64,000 nucleotides of DNA from Chaenocephalus aceratus (taxonomy: Eukaryota > Chordata > Actinopteri > Perciformes > Channichthyidae): contig CM043807.1 in the NCBI GenBank assembly GCA_023974075.1, positions 3,365,440-3,429,439 of the forward strand, written 5' to 3'. The notes below the pieces were generated by a model. It was not told the DNA's origin and made no database searches. It saw nothing but the letters and a program-made list of their open reading frames with translations. Below are positions 54,413-60,400 of this stretch, piece after piece (position 1 is the stretch's first letter; each line of letters starts with the position of its first letter). A program made the translations under genes and the position numbers.

Positions 54413-57400
54413 AGGGGAGAAACTCACTCTAGCTGGGACAGGTCCTCCACCTCATCCACCTCTACAGAGGTTTTGCTGCCAGGCATCACCACCTACAAAA
54501 TGCAGACATGAGAAGCACTGAGGATATAAATATTAAAGCTCACCACGTCCATTTTAACCCTCCCTTCAGTCAGTACCATGAACTTCAGATAACTTCGCCC
54601 TTAACTTCTGTCCACAGCCATCTTCTAGTCTGGATCAAATGAAATGCAGTAAATGATCCTTCACCAGAGAGGGTCCTTTATGTTTTAAGAAGTGTTTTGT
54701 TTGTTCTGTCTATGGTCCTCTCCACACCTGACTTTTCCACAGCAGGTAACCAATCTTCTCGCAGCAGTTCAGCAGTGATAGCTGATATACTGCAATCGCA
54801 TAGGTGTGTGTTATGCTCTATTGTATCAGCACAGACCAGGAAATAAATTAACCAGCAATTCTTTTATGTCCTTTTGTCTTCTCTGCACACCGCCTAAAAG
54901 TGATGAGGTAGAACTGATATGCTGACATTCTGACCATTAGACATAAAACAACAATTGTTTAACTTTTCTGAATTCAAGGGAATGTTGTTTTATGTTTTTG
55001 TTTTTTTCCGCAAAATCCTTTTTGTTAGATTCATTTTTTTTCTTTTTTTCCCGTTGTTAACTGGCTGTTTTGGTAAAAAAAAAAAGCTCCCAAAGCTATA
55101 CTAGGGCATTGCTCAAGAGCTGATACTGGGAGTTCCAGGTAAGGGTTGCCGGCAGTGCTGTCAATAAAGATTGGTTAGGGCTGATGTATTGTATAACAAT
55201 AAAATAGACTACAACAGTTTACAACTAAATGTATATCAATCAAGACAAGCCTTTAGAATGTCCTTTCAATAGATCTTTAAAATGCCCAACTTTACAGAAG
55301 AAATAAACATGTTTACAGCCCAATGAGTACAATTCTAATGTCATCTTATTTATGTTAGCACTAATTAGCATGTAGCCTAGCAGGGCTCGTAACTTGGCTT
55401 GTTAGCTTTACACATTGTACTACAAACTCTAAGTTGGCTGTTCTTTTTTGTCCGGTGAATACATTTTTAAATAAGGCTGCTAAAGTTTTCCCAATTAATG
55501 TTACACAAACTACTGATGCAGGGCTGCCAACATTTGAGTTCAGCTTGGAGTGAGCAGAGGTACAGTGCTATTTTTTAAGTGTGGGGGGGGGGTCCTCACA
55601 AGAAGAATTTTTTTTTAATATGGATATTTTACAAATCACTCCCCTTTTAAACTGTATTCTTGTTTTACTGTCATAGTATTTCATAACTGTTTTTCATGTA
55701 TTCTCATAAATGGTGACCAAACCGTTTGAGACCCACTGAGATAACTAGACTAAAGTTAACTATCTAAACAGAGTCCCTTACCTCACTGAGCTGTAGTTAT
55801 CTCTCGGTCTGACAGGACAGAGCTCTCCCTCTCCTTGTTTTAGAAACAGCTTATAATATCCGTTAGCGCAGCTAGCTAACCAGATGCTAACAACAACAAT
55901 GCAAATAGTGAGCTTGGTAGAAATACACAGTATGATAGTAAAGTTATTGAAGATGATGCCATAGTTATTGAAGATTTACATTATAAATATTCCCCAAAAT
56001 TATTCAAAAGCATATTCTTCAAAACTCTCTGCTGTAGTATGACACACAGGAGACTATTGATGTGTGTAGTGAGTTTGGTAGAAATATACGGTATAGAAGT
56101 GATTGAATATTATTGTATTCTCTTTTTTCGGAGTTGCACTTTGCACACGGTCCCTGAGCACTCGTTTCTTCTCCGGCTGCAGATAGAGACCAATGTAATG
56201 TGTCCAGCTCGGAGGACGGCGCGTATTGGCTTTTTAGGATCAAAATGTGATTGTAGTTCGTTGTCAACCTTACCACGGTACTTAGGAGACGTCATTTGTG
56301 TCTGAATAACGTTTTGTTCATGAGTTATTGATCCGTGAAATCAGAATCTCCCAATATCGTTCCGACTTTACTGAACTAAGCCAGAAGACCGTCTCATTTC
56401 GTAGACCGCTCGGTTTGCTGTTCCTTCACTTTATTTTTATATTTATATACATTTATTTTCGACGAAAACTTAGCGTGAGGAAAGACAAGTGTGGCGTGAG
56501 TGCGTTAGATATGGGTTAATTGCGTGACTCTCACGCTCAATTCTTTCACACACAGTGACGTCACGAGCTACCCACAATGCAACATGCGCCATATATATAT
56601 TATATATAAATACGCCATTTTCATGGAGGTGCAAATATCCTGGAAGTGCAAATATAAACAGCTAGCTAACGTAGCCAGGCAGAGCGCACTAGGTTTTTTT
56701 TCTGAAGAAATCGCTGCATGTCTTCGGATTACATCTCTGGATTTGAGGGGTGTGCTCTAGGTCGTTACCAGCGTAAACTAGAGCTGTGTGGGTTGTCGGA
56801 TTGCCCTTTACAGACTGCCTGCAGATGTATGGAAAAACGACCCTCGAAAGTGGTCGATTTTGGCTGCATCTACGTCTCATTTCTGGAAACACCAGGTGAA
56901 TACCCCACTTGTCACATAATATTATCATGCCATTGCATATATGTGGTATTTTAGAGTTGACTAGATATTGATTAAGGCAATAGACTATGATATTCAGTAC
57001 AGGAAGCTTAGCAACACCTAGACGGTGTACGGCTAAACCCTTGGCCTGCTTGCACCTCGCGTAAAACGGCAGATACCGGAAGTACGGTGTCGCCCTCGGC
57101 CCAATACCCGTATGTGTGTGAAAGAATGCGTGAGTGTTGGCAGCCCTGACTGATGTATCTATCTAACTAAGCTAGTTTAGCTAGTGCTAGCTACAGTGGG
57201 AAGACAAGAGAAGAGCCACCTACCAAAGTCTTACAACGTTCTTTGTTCAAGGTTAACCCTGGGTTAAGGTTATGAGTTTATATGTCTTTGCTTCAATTAC
57301 ATTTCTGCAAAAAGTGATTCATTGCTGTTTTTAGTAATCCAATGAGTTTACCACGATCAGGACGCCTGTTCTTTAGAATCTGCACAAAGGACTCACTAAC

Positions 57401-60400
57401 AGACGGTAATAACACGTAATGCATTGTCCTAGCAAAAGGCACAAACTGAAACACAGATGTGTCTGAGTGGAAAATGTTTCAGTATAAAACATATTTTGAG
57501 ATTAGGATTTGACTAGTGGGAAGTTCAAGGCTTTATGACTCCAAAAGTGTCACACTAAAAGAAGAAGCGGAATATGGAAATAAATGACAGAAGCCCCGGG
57601 TTCACAGGTTTTCAGTTAAGTCAGAGTCCAAGCAATATAAACATTGCTACACGTGATGGCTCTTTTTCATAATGCGGTATCAATACCTGTGTGTTTTCAA
57701 TCGACTCTCCAGCATGTCCTGGGTGGGGTCCTCTGATTCCCAGGGGCCCCTGCCATTGTGAGCAGGGACGGTCCTGGCCTGGCCATATCATCATAAACTG
57801 TCCACTTGGTTAGCTTCTCCACTGTTTGGTGGGGCAACAGGTTCTCAGCACGCAGCCAATCCTGATCCCACACACAGCAAAGAAAGAAAACTGATCTCAA
57901 AAGAGTCTTGAATCACGCAGATTGTACCAAATGTTGTCACACACCCTCTTTTGTTAATTATCTATGACTTGTACAAGTGACATAGTGAGGTTTTATATTC
58001 AAAATGTCATAACAGAGTTCTAATGAAAAGCCTACCACCAGAAAAGTGACACCTACCTGAGGGTCCCCACTCATCTGCGGGTTACCTGCCCAGTGCACCT
58101 CTGATTGGGCGGTCGTATATATACCACCCTCACCCATCAGCTGGGCCACTTCCCTGTCTGCCTCTTCTTCATACAAGGACCGGACACCTGATATCACTGC
58201 ACCTGCCTCCCCATTTTGAAATTGAGTGGTGGACCTGGGAATCCCAGCTGCAGCTTCTCTCTCTGGGTCTGGCCCCTTGACCCGAGTCGGACCACCATTG
58301 ATTGTACCCCCTGACGAGGACATCTTAGTCAGGTTGATCTTGGAGGGGTCCATTTTTCCTCTTGCAGCCTGTAGCACATTCACTCCATCTTGATTGTCTA
58401 GGACTGCTCTCCTGTTTCTATCCTCAGTGTTGGATGATGCCTCCGGTACACCACTGGACCCAGGGCTCCTCTCTGACGCATCTGTACCTGCCAGTAATGC
58501 TCCAGGCAAGGTCTTCTTGATGGACTTCAGGAGGCTGAGATCTGGTTTAACAGGGAGCACCAGCCTGGCACCTGGTGTTGTTTTTTTTGGCTGTGATGTA
58601 GTGGGTTCCCCTGGTGGTCCAGTGGCACTTGAGGCAGTAGTGGGTCCAGCCGCTGCCTGGGGCACGTTGGCTGTCTTTGCCTTGCCCAGTTTGTTCATCC
58701 TGGGGAATACCACCGCGTATTTGGCTTCTACTTCTTTCTCCCCAGCTAGGACCGCATCCTCCCCTCCGTCCCCTGCATTTTCCACGAGGCTGGAACTCTC
58801 TTTACCCATTTTGTCCACAGAGGAACTCTTTTTTTTGACTGGCCAGGCTGGTTTTACTGGCAACTCTCATGGCCATCCTATGTTTGAAAATATTGCCCTT
58901 AGCTTTTCTGGGCTCTTGCTTCTGTTTTATGGTCCGAAAGGATAGCCAGTGGGAAAAACCGATGGCTTTAGTCCAAGCGGAAAGCTTCTTTTTCATGTTT
59001 AACCCCCGGGGCATGTTTTTCTGAAGCCAACCAGACATTCGGTGAAGAGTGGTCATACCTTTTCTTCGTGCTATCAAACGTTCCATGGGTCTGCTGGACC
59101 CCACATCAATGGCCTCACTCTCTGATGAATCCTCTTCCGGTTTGGATAACATCTTATTTGCTTTATGCTGGAGAGACATCTTGACTTTGCCCAAGAGCAA
59201 GCTCTGTGGAAGCCCTTTGATGACATGTCCAGCGTCCTGCTGTTCTTCCACCTTCAGAATGTTCTTGAGGTCTTTACCTTTATCTTTGAGAAGCATCATT
59301 CGGTTTGGGCCTTTGATGGCTTTGGTCAATGTTGATTCAGCCTCCTCCTCCTCTTCCTCATCTGGGTCAGTTTCTTCAGGAGCATCTTTCTCATGAGTAC
59401 TTTTTCTTTTACCTTTTGGTGATTCAATCTCCTCCGTTGCAGAACTGGGTTTTTCCTCTTTCTGTGTTTTAGTCTTTTTCTTTTCCTTAGCTTTTTGTTT
59501 GGCTTCCTTTTCTAACCTCTTCTTCTCTGCTTTGGCTCTCTGTTTATCCGCCTTCTCCGCCTGCTTATCTGCCTTTGTTTTTTTGTTCATCTTGTTTTTC
59601 GGTCCTTGAGCAAGCTTCGAGGGATGTGGAGCCTGTCTGCATCGTCTGCCGCCTTTATCAGACTTATCCTCATGGGTTATCTCGTCTTCCTCGCTCTCAT
59701 CATGGATAGCCTTCGGACATACTTTAACTTCCTTCTCACTCTCCTCTTCTTCTTCGCTGGATGTGGCCAGTTCACTTGAAAGACCTTTGTCCGATTCTTC
59801 GGTATCTGTCCGGCCTTTATGTCTTTGAGTATCTAACGCCTCAGCCTCCTCCTCCTCAATGCTGTCCTCACTCCCATGTGTCTCAGATGGCTCTTCGTTA
59901 CTTCCCTGCTCCTCCTCTTTCTCATCGTTACTAATTTCCTCTTCAGTGACCTCCGCTGAGTCTTCTGTATCACTTTCAGAGTCCTCCTCCTCACTCGCTG
60001 ACACGTTCCTACTTCTCTTGTTATCAGGCTTAGGGGGGAGTTTCTTGTTGATCCTTCCTTGTATAGTTGCTTTTGGTAAGGGCTTGAGTTTGGTGGTGTT
60101 CTTTATGCCCATCTTACTATCTTTGTCATGTTGAGTTTGTGATGTACTTTTTGCAGTTTTGCCATTTCCTAGTGTGCTCCCAACTTGTTCTTTTGGTCCT
60201 GTACTTCTTGTTTTACTGTGATCTATTTTATGGCTTCTGTGGCGCTTCACTTCCAATGTCTTGCCGTCTTCTAGAGCTGGTAAATCCCCTCTAACTCTTT
60301 GTTTCACACTCGGCTCTTTAGAGGGAGAATGTGATGGTTTGGGAACATTGGTCTCACTTTTTTCTGCTGACTTTCTTTTTTTTCCTTCTGCTTCGTCGCA

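Noticed and set aside
58394..58945. 183-codon plus-strand frame opposite the myosin first exon
   Set aside because: Antisense shadow of a low-complexity coding exon.
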